A DNA stretch of 64,000 bases from Temnothorax longispinosus (taxonomy: Eukaryota; Arthropoda; Insecta; Hymenoptera; Formicidae). The position numbers were made by a program, and so were the translations under genes. Of the stretch, positions 51,144-64,000 are shown one piece after another; position 1 is the first letter of the stretch, and each line of letters begins with the position of its first letter. The stretch lies in the NCBI RefSeq assembly GCF_030848805.1, contig NC_092361.1:3348001-3412000 (forward strand), read 5' to 3'. The notes below the pieces were generated by a model. That model was not told where the DNA came from, ran no database searches, and saw only the letters and a program-made list of their open reading frames with translations.

Positions 51144-51162
51144 GGCTCCCCGCACTGGTCAT
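51144..51162 (-). other. Possible alternative first coding exon of the adaptor gene
   Basis: On the minus strand ATGACCAGTGCGGGGAGCC is followed by GTGAGTCTTC, a good donor. It would encode MTSAGS plus one base. That phase is the same as exon 1, so it could splice directly to exon 2 and read MTSAGSHWFPK. This is inference from donor and phase only. Confidence 0.25.
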
Positions 51163-52081
51163 TGCACCGGCGTTGTTTACGACGCGGCCGGAACTCGTCG
51201 CGCGCTCTCGAGAGACGCGCGCGCCCGACGAGACGAGAAATCGCGGGTTAAGATTACTTTACTCCGGGCGGAATTGGAGTGATCTCGCGACGCGACACGT
51301 CTCGTCCCCTTCGCCTCTCTCACTCTGACCGCCGCGCCGCCCCGCGGCGCGCCGTCCGCGTCGCCGAATTATTACCGTACTCCGAATTCAAACGGCGGCA
51401 AGATGGCAAACTTCACGTTGCTCGACGCCAGTTGTGACGTACGCCGCCGAGCGTCTCGAATCTCCTCGAAGCGTTCGATCGCGTGGAACCGACTGAAAAC
51501 GTCTCTAACCTCTCTTTCGGCGCGCTGCACGCCACCGAGCCGAGTATTTAACGTTAGAACGTGAGAACGCGATGTCACACGTGGTTCCGAGCACGTAGCG
51601 TCCACGCACTGTCCGATCGCATTCACAGCGGTATTCTCATGCATACACACGTACGCATACACGCGCACATACACGCGCACGTTTTCACACTGGTAATTTC
51701 GACGCAGCGTTAGGATTTTCGGAGTAATCGGAGTAAACTACCGCCGACCGCGGAGAGACCCGGAGATAAATCGGAGGGGATATTTATCACTCGCGTCGTT
51801 CGGCACGACGCGACGCACACGACACACGTGCATCGATCAAGTCGCGGCGCGCGGTGCGTAGTATTTCCCACGCGAAGTCGCACTTGGATCGTCGCGGTCG
51901 TGAGAGAGCGAGAAACGTACGTGACGCGACGGCGCGCCGGGTCAACTAACCCTTGTGATTTTTCGTACCGCGTCGTAACGCGGCTCGGTCCTCGGTCGGC
52001 CGCCGACAGTGCCGAGACGACGAGCGCCGAAAACTGCCGAGGACCTGTGGCGGACCGGCCCGCCGCGCCGACCAACTTCGG

Positions 52082-52140
52082 CACTTACGCTTCAGGCGGC
52101 AACTTCAGCCTCTTCCTCCTCCTCCTCCTCCTCCACCCCG
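52082..52140 (-). other. Possible minus-strand 5' UTR exon end
   Basis: Minus-strand ...GCCTGAAGC followed by GTAAGTGCC is a near-perfect donor, with the exon side at 52089. Upstream, on the exon side, is a GGA-repeat block. It lies in the CpG-rich region upstream of the adaptor gene and may end a non-coding first exon. Confidence 0.22.
52114..52135. repeat. (TCC)7 tract
   Basis: TCC/CTC trinucleotide repeat in the CpG-rich promoter-like block, next to the minus-strand donor at 52089. Confidence 0.9.
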
Positions 52141-52878
52141 TCAGCGAACTTCGCGTTCTTCGTTGTCGTTCAGCGAGAGCCGTTCCGAGTCGACGATCGA
52201 CCGCGCACGGTGAAATTTTCCGCGTAATAATCTACCGAAACGTCCCCGCCACCCAAATTCGAATGCTCGGGAAGCGAGACACGGCTCGCGCGCGCGCGCA
52301 GGCGGACGCCAAATGTAAACACGGGAAAGCGGCGAGGCGTGACGAAAAGCACACCCGGCCGTTGGACGACGCGCCGCGAAATGGCGCGCTTTCGTGTCCG
52401 GAGTCCGATCTGCTCCCGCGGCGGTTCCTCTCTCGAAACAACACTCGCGCGCGCGTCTGTGAACGAACGGACGGGCGTACGTGCGGTCAACAGCGTCCGC
52501 TCTCGCTCCGAGTGAAATGGGGATTGGGGAAACGGTGTAACGTGCCGTTCGCGTAGCGTCCCGCGTAGTACTACGGGCTCTACGGAGAGGGACGATTCCC
52601 GCCGCGTACGGCCTCCCTCACTCAAACGCGCGCGCGCGCGCGCGTCCCGCCGATACGTATACACGACGCGCTCCGTCTTTCTCCGTGTCTCTCTCCCGCC
52701 CCCTCGTCCTCCGTAGCTCGCGCTTGCACACACTACACACAGTGCATACACACACGCGCGGTAACGGAGGCTCCCCCGCTACCATCTCTCCCCTTCCCGG
52801 AATCACCTCATTGGCATCCGTCGCGCGCGCGGCTCGCCAGCTCGCCTTCGGACTCCTGCCTTCGTCCCTTTTCTTCAG

Positions 52879-52914
52879 GGGTGTGGAATTTTGCGACACG
52901 CAATTGTGTCGCAG
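52879..52914 (+). other. Candidate 36-base plus-strand exon or donor site
   Basis: A pyrimidine tract ending in ttttcttcag precedes 36 bases that end in GCAG and are followed by GTAAGG, so both borders fit splice consensus. Inside is an inverted repeat TGCGACAC (52892-52899) / GTGTCGCA (52906-52913). The upstream acceptor may be irrelevant and the donor may simply end a longer 5' exon on the plus strand. No product is known. Confidence 0.25.
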
Positions 52915-52920
52915 GTAAGG

Positions 52921-55768
52921 AAATATGCGCTTCCTTTTCTCGTAAATAGACCTTTCGCAAGATCCCCGCGGATCGCGAGCGCGAATTTTCGAAAGACGTG
53001 TATATGACGCAACTCTCGTATGATTTGACATATTTGATTGTCCCAAAGGCGAGGTTAGATTGATATGTAGACTGTGCGTGTATCTTGCATGCGTTTCGCG
53101 AACTGTGACTTACGTAGAGGCGCCTTAAGAATTGAAGAAAGATAAAAAAGAAATTGAATCGAGATTAAAGTTAATCTGCATTGTAACGGACAACCGCGCG
53201 TACGATTCCGAGTTAATTTTAAAACTTATTGAAACGTTTCAAGATACGCGATACGCGAGTCTGTAGAATAATTGGTTTGCCGTACAGAAACTTAATTACC
53301 AGTTACTTTTCATCAAGCTTTATAATAATGTCGAGTCTTAAATATATTTGTATGACGACTGACAATGAGCGTTAATCGAAACCCTTCGACGAACGTTTTT
53401 AAAATGTTTATAATTTGAATAAAAGCTGAATAAAAGAAAAGGTGCAACACTGTTGCTAGTCACTCTTCGAAAGCTCGTTATATGGTATTTGACTTCTTAT
53501 CTTTCAAATGTTTCCGCATATATTTGCATGCCTGCCTCTGTTGAGAAATCAATTTTATTTCAAATCTACCGTTATAATAATGAATACCGAATATGCGTTC
53601 AAAAATACAAGTTTACGCAATATAAATGTAACTGATATTACTCTGTGATCGATTCAATCGATCGGAGATGTGACCGAGTGATAATTTTTGGACGAATCAT
53701 TCTTTCATTAATATAATTTGAGCAAAAAGATTTTCGACTTGCGATAAAAATTTTAATTAACGCTCTGGAACTCTCAATTGACACTCGCTCGCGAAAGACT
53801 GTCGCGGTGGTGTTATTATCGCGATAGTCCCAATCGCGAGATACCGCACACTTGAAACGAGATCGGTCGCGTGCACTTCGTATCGCCTCGTGTATCATCT
53901 TCGCGCCGCGCGTTCTCGCTCGTCTTGGGCTGGTTTTCGAGGGAGGGGCCCCGGGCAACGAAGCATCTAAATCCGGCCTTGTCTATCGTCCTCGCGTCTC
54001 CGTCCCGTTTCCTCGCCAACCCCCTCGCGAGTCAGGCTTTTTCTCGGAGTCCACGCCGCCTATGCCTTCGCTCCGTTCCGATCCGCGACTTCCTCTCCTT
54101 CCTCCCCTCGCCGCCCCTCGCAGCCTCCTTTTACGATCCGCCACTACCCTCCGCGGTCTCGGCGGTCCCTCTCTTTCTTCACCGACGTTTTCGCGCCGAC
54201 TCGCGTCCGCGGAGTCCTTCGGCTCGCTTACTACCTACTCGCGAAACTTCTTTGTTATGTCGCGCGAATTCCCCCGTGGGCCAAGCCGCCGGCGCGCCGC
54301 AACGAAATCGTGTATTTAATGTACGTATAATGGCGTAACGCTGCTGCGAACGTGTTCGATAAACGGTCGATATTTAATGTCCTCCCAACGGCCTGCGTTT
54401 CTTTCCTCGTATATACATCTTTTATTATGCGCAGCTGTGATAATTCTGGAGCGGGATAACTTTAATGAGATAGTCGACTTGCGAGCATTTAGTAAACTAC
54501 ATTTTCAACGAAATAGCAATAACGATTCGGAAATGGTTATGTTCTATTTAGTGCCGTACAGAATAATTTTAATTTTCGAAAGTGCGATTACAAATCAGGC
54601 TTTCTAATAATACGGTAAATAAATACACCATCTTCTTTTACTCCACACATTAGTCTGCATAATATAACAATACATATAAATCAATCGCGTATACTATTAC
54701 CTCTATGTTTAATTAATTAATGTGTATACGTTATATCTCCTTTTCTTTTTACCGTTTAATGTTTGTAAATCATAATTGCTGTAGACTTGAAATAATGCAT
54801 TCTAAATTGTCAAATAAATTATGCCTATCATTATTATATTTATTATTTTGTCTATTTGATTACTGTTCGTCTTAATCAAAGAAATACGTCAGCATTGTAG
54901 CGTCTTTCCGAAAATGAACCAAGAATTTCATAGAATTTGCTCCCACGTAATTTAGCACGTTATTGCCTCAAGCTAATGAACCCTCCGCGAGTCCTGATTA
55001 ATTTCTGAATTGCGTTAATCTCGTGGAATCGGCGCGACGACGACGCGTCTTTGGAGCAATGGCGACAAACGACGCGTGTGTTTCCCTCGATTCTCGAAGC
55101 CGCTTTGCGCGATGCCGCATCGCAATCCGTTTCGTATCACACTACATCGCCCTCGCGTCGTCTAATAATAATTTCGCGGAGCTATAGGAGACAGGATTAA
55201 TTAACCGTCTAGTACGATCCGGCGGGATACGCAGACAATATATCTACCTATGTCGCAACCGCACTGTACAGTACGCGAATATATATTCCAGGAACTCCCG
55301 CAAAATTATACACAAAGGCAGCTGCATCGCGAAAGCGCCAAGGTCCCTCCACGTTTCAAAGAATCATATTGTATAAGCAGATGGATTAAAATAAATAAAT
55401 AAATAAGTGAAAAGGGACTAAATTGTCCTACATTGAAAAATTAATTCTCGAAATCTGGAATTAGTTTCAAAGTTGCTATAAACGAATCTCATTGTTTCAG
55501 AATTTGGTTTCTTTCGACCCGAAGACGAGGGACACGCGCACGATTGAAAGCAATGAGCGGCCAGGCGAAGCGAAGGGGAGATATGGAAAATCAAGAGAGG
55601 AGGGTGGCATGGTGTTCGTGCATGAGTGACGTCGCGTCGCGTAATTGTGCTCACGAGTTCGCCGACACGGTTCGCGGCATAACGCGAGACGAAAGGGGAC
55701 GAGAAGAAGGAACGTACATAAACGTTTGCCGTCGACGAAGCGTGCCCTAGGTCTTGGCCGTTGCGCAG
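52921..55768. other. No gene recognised
   Basis: AT-rich apart from a CpG-rich island at 53850-54310, where two plus frames of 155 codons overlap; one starts at TTG, the other is low-complexity Ser/Arg/Pro. Short (AAAT)n at 55396-55412. Confidence 0.45.
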
Positions 55769-55838
55769 CTGGGGAAAGAGCCATCTCGACCGTGGTCGCC
55801 CTTCCCGCCGTATGATGGAACCACGAAGGTCTACACAG
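55769..55838 (+). other. Candidate plus-strand coding exon
   Basis: A 70-base open segment between gttgcgcag and ACACAG/GTGAGTC. It reads LGKEPSRPWSPFPPYDGTTK and then VYT, plus one base. The frame is open from 55751. The Pro- and Tyr-rich, non-repetitive composition looks more protein-like than its surroundings. The donor is excellent; the acceptor has a poor pyrimidine tract. I do not recognise the protein. Confidence 0.25.
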
Positions 55839-55844
55839 GTGAGT

Positions 55845-58800
55845 CGTTTGTATATGTATGCATGTTCCTGGCGCGCAGGCGTGCGCTAGAAGCGGAGTCG
55901 GAGCGGAAATCGGGGCGTCGCGGCCGGTGTATTTTCGAGCGGACTGTCAACATTAAGGCAATCTTGAAACTTAAAAGAAAAAGAGGACTGGTATTTCCGT
56001 CCGCTATTCGGATGGTATTCTCGTCGCAATCCAAACACGAATAAATGCAAATAAACGCCGCGTCATTCTGTCGCATCAAACGTTCTCGAATAGCTCTGAT
56101 TTCGCTACCAACCGCATCCGCGCAATGCTTTGCGGGGAAAAAAGCGGAAAACGACGCGTTTGCACCGATTCACGCTCCCGCCTTCACATTCCTCTCGGGA
56201 CTGGTGACGTAGAGTGACGTCATGGATGCTAGTTCCCGGGACGAACGATCGATCCTGGTCATCGTGCACGACCACCACTACCATCCACCGCCGCGATGAC
56301 CGTAAGAGGAGACGTATTTACGCGACTATGTATAATTACACTGCGCGAGGATCAATTTCCAAATACAGAACTTCGGTCCATGTATATGCGCGAGGCCCGT
56401 TTAGTTCAAAGTTCTGTTAGGTTATTAAAGACCGGCTGGGGTTTATAGAAGTTTGCGTGACTGCCAATATTTGGACGGTTGGCTTATAATACATAATTAA
56501 TTTCATGCTTTATTGTTATCCAGATTTGAAGATTCATTTAGATACATCGGATCCGATTGTAACAGTCGATATTTTTATTCTCTTCCGATTCATTGATATT
56601 CACAAAAATTTTCCCTGAATTTTTAATAGCGCTTCTTCGGTGGGTCCTGATTAAGATCTGAACAAGTTAATACACATACTTTGCAAAAACAAAGCACAAA
56701 CAGATATTAATTAGGCAGATAAATGAATTGGAGTCTGTAAAGGCACATTTGAACAATTAATTCATAAGTAACGCACACAGATGAATTTATTCAAGATGCT
56801 TCGTCTTTATGTATAGCGAAAAGGAATGAGATTAAGTCGCAATTCGCGCGAAATCTATTTCAGAAAATAAATTCAGATTGCATCGGAACGTCGCGTCGGT
56901 CGTGAGCGTAAAGACGCTGCTCTTCGCGTGTCACGTGTGCCCGCCGTATCAGGATACGGCGGGCTATATTTAATATAGCTATGGGTAACGCCGTGCGTGT
57001 CGTACGTGGCGACGATGACTCGCCGAAACGCTCCAAATATACGGGAACGAACGGGGACGTCGACGGATAGGAGGACGAACGGACGGGAGAAAGCTCTCGA
57101 GAAGAAGGTTAAAGGGACGGGGTGGAGGCTGGAGGCGCGCGAGACGAGCATACGAAGGAAGGGATGACAAATGGCGAGCGGGAACGCGAGAAGCGAGGAT
57201 AAGCGTTGGGAGGACGCGCGCCGCGACGGAGAACGAAATCGGTTCAATAAATGCAGCGCGCGCGGGGCCGTCGGCTCGGCACCGACCGCTTCGGTCGCCG
57301 ACGGTGACGGAGTCGGCGTCGCGCGGCGCGAAGAGGGCGAGAGGGAGGCTGGGCGCGGAAAGTCCGTCTGCGCGCGCGAGAGAAACGGAGTGTGTCGCCG
57401 CGATCCGAGTGCTCCGAGGGCGAGCGCGACGGAGAGACAACAAACCCACGCCTGCGCCACGTGGAGCGAGCGTAGTAGGCAGCAGCTGGACGAGGGGGAA
57501 CGGGACGAGACGCGCGACGAAGGTGGGAGGTTGGCGATAATCTAGGCTAGAAAGTACATACCCGAGTTGAAAGTCGGATGTTGTCCAAAGTCTCAATAGA
57601 CGAGAAGGGAGAATATTTTTTTTTCCCTCGCGGCAACTGCGTCATTCCTTGCGTAAGGTCGACCCTGATGAAACGAGTCGCGTACGTTGCTCGACGATGC
57701 GAAGTGAGGGGATGCGGCCGCTCTCGCCGATCGATAGCTCCTGATCGCGCGGCGCGCGGGAAAGAAAAGGATGAGTCGGAAAGAGAAAGAGAGAGACAGC
57801 ATGATAACAATATAACGTGTTCCACGCGATCGCTAATGCACCGCCTGTCTGTCTGCTGCCGTTAATGAATGACCGTAGTCCGTCCTGTCTGTCGTTAATC
57901 GTCGAATTATCCACGTGGATTGCATTTCTGCTCGTTACGCGACGACATCGCGATTGATTTTTGCGATGCAGTCTCATCGACGGTAAATAATTTTATATTA
58001 TATTATATTAATTCGCTAGGATTGACTATATATAAGTTTTTGTGATGTGTTTTATATTGGTGTGTTTTTTTTATCATTATTCGATTCCCGCAAAGAGATT
58101 ACAGTTCTCTGTTATGGAAAGACTCTCGCGCGGTTTTCGCGCTTGTAATTATTCATGGATTCAAGCGACCTTGACGGAAAAAGATGAACGATAACAGTAA
58201 TTAGTTATGCACGTGTTGGCCGGCAGCTTTCACGTTAACTAATGCTAATGAATGCGGAAGGCAGGAACTGTCCGTACGGCTTGAACTTATTACTCATTTA
58301 CAACGTAAATCATTCCGTGAAGAAATGCTTGACATTTGCAATAGACGATACATACCATTTCACTTTAGTGCGATACGTACCATTTTATTTCCAATAGAGA
58401 TTTCGTGACTTAATGATCATCTCATTTATCGAATAATTTGTATAATTTGCTAAAAAAAATTTCTATCTGAATTAATAAGGCAACGATTTAAGAGAAAATG
58501 GCCATTCTTTTAAAACGTGAAATCGCAGTAGACCAACAATAATTTTGATAACTTCTATTTTTATTGACTTGAAGGAATACGATTCTCAATTAACTAACGG
58601 TGCCACGCCTGCAAATATCGGCTAGGTGAACGGGAATAATGGGGGATGAGAGAAAGGGCTGGACAGTAGGTAGAAAGGTGGAAAGAGATGAACGAGAGAC
58701 AGAGAGAAAGAGGAGATGAGAGAAACAGAGACCGGATGATAACAGAAGAGGCATCGACCGTGCTCGGGTACGTTGCCTGGACAACACAACGAACATCGAC

Positions 58801-61800
58801 TTTAGCCGAATTATTTGTTAAGCCGCGCTCACACGAAATGTGTCGTTTATCAGTATGGATGAGAGTTACATCCGGTTTATCCCGGAATTAGTGCTGTGCG
58901 AATATGTCACAAACCTAGGACAATCGGATCGTTTAAATGTAATCCCAGGATGCCATTGAATTCCCTGTATTTAGTTGCTAATTGAGCGAACGTCAATTCA
59001 GACTTTCGGAGACAAAATTTCAATTATACATTTTTACATTTAATTTAACCAAATTTTTAAATATTAAATGTCAAATAATTTCCTAACTACTGAAATTACT
59101 CCGATTTTAAAAGAACCGTTATTCATTTTATTCTTTTCATTGCCTTTCCCAAGCGTGTTTGTAGACGAGAATAGAAAAATTGCTATTTAAATATCGTGCA
59201 AGACAAAGTAGAAAAAGATGAATGTGGTTAGCCGCGTGATGCAAGCGGACGTGAAAGAAACGTCTTTACTGTGAAACGTGAATACTGTGTTAAGTGGAGC
59301 CTTTATGAACACTCGGTAATTAAATTAAACGTAGTTACGGGCTTGTAACGGTCAGACGCGGGGCTTCGACGGGATGCGTTCACTATGCACGTTACTGGGA
59401 TGAAACCCATCCCCGCGTTTCAAATGACACGCAACGACAATCATACTCGGCGTTTCTCTCTTCACTCATATTCTCCCTTGTCTGGCGCTTCTACGAGAGA
59501 TCGGTTGGGCAAGGTCCGGCATGCTTTTCAAACCACGATGGTCGCTTCCGAACGAGGGTTGTTCACCCCTATCCCGATCGAATTTTAGGGCTTGGCAGGA
59601 TTGCGAAATAATACATTTCTCGCTACGAATGAGAATCAAGTTTACACGTAGCTGAACGAACTGGAAATACTAACAAGAATCTCTTTTTACATGTGTAATT
59701 AAGTTAATTAAAAATACATTATCTATAATTTTCACACATTTTCTAAAATAATGGAACATTTTTCTAATATTTATATTCTTTAGAATTTATTTTGAGAATA
59801 TGTCATTGCAACGAAGTATCATGAATATTACTGTTTTCCTGTTAAAATAAGCTGAATTTTTCCGTAAATTGTTTTCCACGAGTTAATGGGCAGAATGCGA
59901 AACATTCGAGCCCGGTCGCCGGTCGAGAGTTAAGAGACATATGCAGTATTGTGGAGAATGCAGAAGAATAGCATGCACACAAAAATGTCGTGCTAACGGT
60001 GTGTCATTAATCAACGGAAACCACAGGCGCGTGCGGCATCGCGTCTAGCCACGCGTAATTAAGGTAAACACGTGGTGGAAATTAATTAATCGATGCGCGA
60101 TGCCATGCGTGGAGAATGACGTCATTTGTTGCATACGACCTGGTCGTGCCCTCCACCCGGCGGCGGCGGCGTGAACGAACGCGAGGATAATAAACGGAGC
60201 CGACGAACGCGCATTTTTCAGCGCGACGTTGACACATGATTATTACGAAAAAAAGTAAATGTGCGTTATCACCGTGCGTGTCCTGCCCCCGATAAATGCG
60301 AGCCGTTGAAATCAGTGCGTGACCGAGTAGCCGAGCGAGATTGCGTGTCGGTTATGTCGGCGCGATCCGCCGGACTTTCCTGACCTTTCCCGATGTGAAA
60401 AAAATTATATCAAAGAATTTACGTCGAGAACGTAGATACCCGATATAGGAAAGCGGGTACTTCCCACGATGTCGCAATCCGCACGACGTTTTATCTAATC
60501 TACATTTTATCTATGCAAACTTTTTCATTCAATCGCGTTTATTTCGTCGAAGTGGAATCTACTACGCCGATCGAACGGCATTCCTGACACGTCTGTCCGC
60601 ATCGCGGCGAAATACACCGGACGCGTCCGTATTGCCTTCTGAAATGTAAAATGGGCGTGTCGTACAAAAAACCGAGGAAACGCAGCGTACGTGTACTTCA
60701 TCACGTTTGTATCAATAACGCGGCGATAACAGCTGGCGTCAGTAACAACATGCGAAACGCGGAATTTACAGCACTTTGCGTTAATCTCCACAACCTGAAG
60801 GTTGTCCAAACAAAAGTCTCAAATTATTCGCGCAAAATCTTCTACTTCCTTTCATTTTATCTGATAACGTTTGATTGAGATCTCTATCCATCGCTTGCGG
60901 CTACGTAAGTTTCAACGCGCTTCCGTTTATCCATGGATTTGTTACTTAGTTTTTGCAATTAATTTCTCCGCAACGAAAGTTCGATACCTATGTAACTAAT
61001 CTTTAGATTAAAAAACAATTAAGAAACTACTACTTAAAATTAACGAAAGAACATTCGATTTTAATATCTCGGCGTTTAATCTTTTCTCACAATTCTTCAC
61101 TATTCAATTGTTTTCCGTACTTGCAAATTAAACGTCTCCAAATTAAGCCACAAACTAAAACTTTGCTAAGCTGGAATTTGTTTGAAGTTAAAGGTAGAGC
61201 CGAAAGGGTAGAGCATGATTCTCTCTTTTATATTTTGTATTTATATGCAGCTGTTCAAACTTGATTCGTCAAAACCTGTATATTTAAAATTAATTAATTT
61301 AAAAACGATTTCTTAGTCACGTCTGCGTCAAAAAAGAAAAATTCGCAAATAAAATGCGTATTAATTTGCATAATTTTGACATAATTTTGAAGAAAGCGAA
61401 GAAAAGCGCGTTCTGGTGTGATTCACTTTACCCCGTCTCCAATTGTACGAAAATCCAAACCGGACGAATTATTTCGATCCAATATCACTGAAGATCGCGG
61501 AGGCGCGACGTGATCAAACTCACCGACGTGATTAACGATGACTAACTGACTGATAATCGAAATACACAAGTTGTACCCGCACTGTGCGCGCGCTCACGGC
61601 CGTTCACTTGGCCGATGCTTCTCGGAAGAGGTATCGACGAAATAACGTCAAAGCCGAAGGCCATTCACGACACATTCTGACGAATAGACTCCGAATGACG
61701 CGACAGTCGATCGAGATATCGCTATGACGCGCATGCAGCCGTTTGCCACGTAATTTTTGGCTTGCAATTATATTAGCCTGACGATTTTCTTGTTATTGAT

Positions 61801-64000
61801 ATAGTAATAGATATAATTTGACAATTCTCCGAATAGACAACGCGATTGTTATTATACGATAAGAAAAGCAAAGTACGCGAAAAAAACGAGATTAATTAGT
61901 TCCGAATACACGATCATGTGATTCTTTCATGAATTTACGAGAATCTTACACAATTAAGAAGATTAAATTGTATTTTCACAAAGTTTTTAGAAAAGTAAGA
62001 GATCTTTATAAAGTTATGCAACATATACGTTATTTTATATTAAAATATTCTTTTTCTCATCTCTCGAATAGAGGACTATCATGATCCACGAGGTCATTTT
62101 AGAATTTATATTGCAACGTCGACGAACGTATAAAAAATACTGAAACTCTGCATGCGCTGTACTAAAATAACAGATTCATATAGCTACATCAGAGTCGCAT
62201 GAATCGTAAAACGAAACTGCGAAGATTCACGACTAAAAGCGGCACGTATCTGTTTGAGTTTCACACCATGTGCAAACGTATGATGAAAAAAATGACTTGA
62301 TAATTGTTTGCCACAAGATTTCTTTGAATTCCAAATGCCATCGCGACTTTTTCCGTATAGAAATTTGAATAAACTATGATAAAATCATGAAATATTAAAA
62401 ATTATGGTAATAGCTCGTTGCTATTCTCGAAATATTACCGTACCGCGAATCGATATGATCGTGCCAGAGATACGCGAGAAGTTAGAGAAATTTAGCTCCA
62501 ACACAAAACGAAAATATCAGTGACTCACGCGTATGCTTTAGATTCGTACGATTATATACGAATCACAACACGATATCGGAAGTCTTCACGATCGTGTTTC
62601 GTAAGACTAGAGAGCAAAGCTGGCACGTTAAATTATTTCCCGCGAGAGCACACTTTATTATCGCGCAATAAAAATTATCATGCTGTTATAAGCCTATTCT
62701 CGTTCCGCGATTATCGCCGCTACAGGGCAGTCGTAAAAAGCAATCGTGCAACTGGAAACGAGACGTCAGATGTTTCAAATTTTCGCTAAGCGAACCCTCG
62801 CGGAAAGAAGTTCCCGAACTTCGTAATCCTCGATGCCTTTACTTGTTGCGCAATGATCGATGATCTTCCTTCTGTATCGTTTGATAGCAGCAAACCGCAG
62901 ACATGTGGTGCTGTCACTGCGAGAGCATATTTACTATCTCTTTCTCTTACTCTCTCTCTCTCTCTTTCTTCCTCGAGGTATCTGATATCGATATTTCTAA
63001 TAATACCGCTTTCCCCCATGAGCTTCCGCTCTGCATCTCGCGATACCGTGAGTAATGAGTATCATATCGCGCCGCGCATTTTTTAATCGAATTAAAAACG
63101 CTTCAATATTTTATACCTAACTTCTTCTCAATTGTTATTTATTGTTGTATTGGCAAGAAATCAAATGCTTACACAAATACTTCAAAGATCGCGACGGAAA
63201 TGATTGCAAATAAACCAATTTGTTATCGTTCACTAGTTCTGCGAATTCGCGAGCGGCCGAAAAAGTAAAGTACCGAAATAATTTTTGCGCGAGAGATCGT
63301 ATCTGTATCTCTCCGCTAGTTTGCTTTTCTTGTGTTGCCGCGCACATTCTGTAAGTTTCGCATTTCATAAATGACGATCCCGAAGGGGATGTGACGGACG
63401 AAAACGGAGGGTGAAATGAAAAAGAGAGACAGCTGGAAGATGACAAAACGGAACGAAACGGAACGAGACGGAAGAATCCCGGGAGATGGATTTATGATTA
63501 ATGCCGCTAGACGGCTGGGTAGTAAAAAGCGTTCGACCGCCGCGAAAGTAAAGAGCCATAAAACCTAATGAGATGAGTTCCATCGGGATCTCCAAGGGAG
63601 ACTGCTTTCTGCGCATGAAACCCTCTCGGCACCAATATTGGCTGCGTGCCGGTCTTATACAAGGTGTTTGAAAGCAATCGCATTTCAACAGAACGATATT
63701 TCTTGTCGAAAACAGATGATTTCATCATATATTTTTTTTAATTCTACATAATATAAATATCTTACTTTTTTCTTCGAAAGAATTTTATTACGTCATTATT
63801 GTCACTATTGTTATTTAGTTAAATATTTCCTTTAAGATTTTTGAGATTTCAGTATTAAAATTAACATTTCTGTCGAATAAAGTACAGCGTATCGATTTCT
63901 AGCATTAAGATCCGTTCACTCATTTCGACAGGTATTCCGTTGATTTTCTCTGTTCGAACTGACAGTTTTTCAACACCTTGTATAATGGCGAAAGCGAAAC
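55845..64000. other. No gene recognised
   Basis: CpG-rich to 56300 and again at 56870-57900, where minus frames of 195 and 205 codons and plus frames of 124 and 78 codons overlap; the two long ones begin at GTG and TTG. From 58000 onward AT-rich with small CpG-rich patches and a short CT tract (62951-62965). No protein family, tRNA or transposon recognised. Confidence 0.45.

Larger units (their letters stand above)
50340..52920. promoter_or_regulatory. CpG-rich block with G-runs, likely promoter region
   Basis: High GC and CpG across 2.5 kb, with CG dinucleotide tracts (50698-50716, 52627-52643), three G-rich blocks and several consensus donors on both strands. Long frames run in several phases (for example 51828-52556 plus and 52170-52751 minus), but these begin at GTG rather than ATG and overlap one another, so they are not called as genes. 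A bidirectional promoter between the minus-strand adaptor gene and an unknown plus-strand unit is possible. Confidence 0.35.

Noticed and set aside
51828..52751. Long overlapping frames (242 codons plus, 193 codons minus)
   Set aside because: Both start at GTG, overlap each other on opposite strands, and are rich in Arg, Ser and Thr as expected from CpG-rich DNA; no domain is visible.
53852..54338. Two 155-codon plus frames
   Set aside because: They overlap in different phases, one starts at TTG, and both are Ser/Arg/Pro/Leu-rich translations of a CpG island-like block.
56873..57596. Two long minus frames (195 and 205 codons), one with an apparent signal peptide
   Set aside because: The first codons are GTG and TTG, the frames overlap each other and open plus frames, and the composition is low-complexity Arg/Ser/Pro.

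Overview
The window reads as nuclear DNA from an animal with large, intron-rich genes and a high CpG content. AT-rich stretches alternate with CpG-rich blocks that stay open in many frames, and simple-sequence repeats are common. The one gene I recognise has clean GT-AG introns, an Asn homopolymer and a diverged RA-PH adaptor sequence. Together these suggest an insect, and the CpG richness fits Hymenoptera (ant-like). The taxon is an inference from composition and gene style, not a search result.

Only one gene is supported with real confidence. It is on the minus strand and is the 5' part of an adaptor of the Grb7/Grb10/Grb14 family. Six exons (48981-48921, 38485-38319, 37806-37650, 36304-36174, 34672-34592, 34487-34356) join in phase into 243 residues. 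These give a short N-terminus with seven Asn in a row, a complete Ras-associating (RA) domain and the first third of a PH domain. I assembled the exons from splice sites and frame continuity. The rest of PH, the BPS region and the SH2 domain expected of this family were not found in 1-34355, so the gene either continues past the left edge or has small exons I missed.

Layout: 1-34355 is non-coding as far as I can see, with microsatellites, hairpins, G-runs and a few unconvincing ORFs; it is either the next intron of the adaptor gene or sequence 3' of it. 34356-48981 is the adaptor gene, including a 10.4 kb first intron that holds a foldback element flanked by a 15-bp direct repeat. 48982-52920 is CpG-rich and probably holds the promoter(s) and 5' untranslated exons: there are G-quadruplex-type runs and two more good minus-strand donors, one of which could be an alternative first coding exon. 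52921-64000 is mostly AT-rich with three further CpG-rich islands (53.85-54.3, 55.5-56.3 and 56.9-57.9 kb). It has good plus-strand donor sites at 52915 and 55839 but no recognisable protein.

I found no rRNA, intact tRNA, CRISPR array or recognisable transposase or reverse transcriptase. The most unusual structure is the foldback insertion at 47699-47939. Most of the long frames in the CpG-rich blocks start at non-ATG codons or overlap open frames on the other strand, and are treated as chance.
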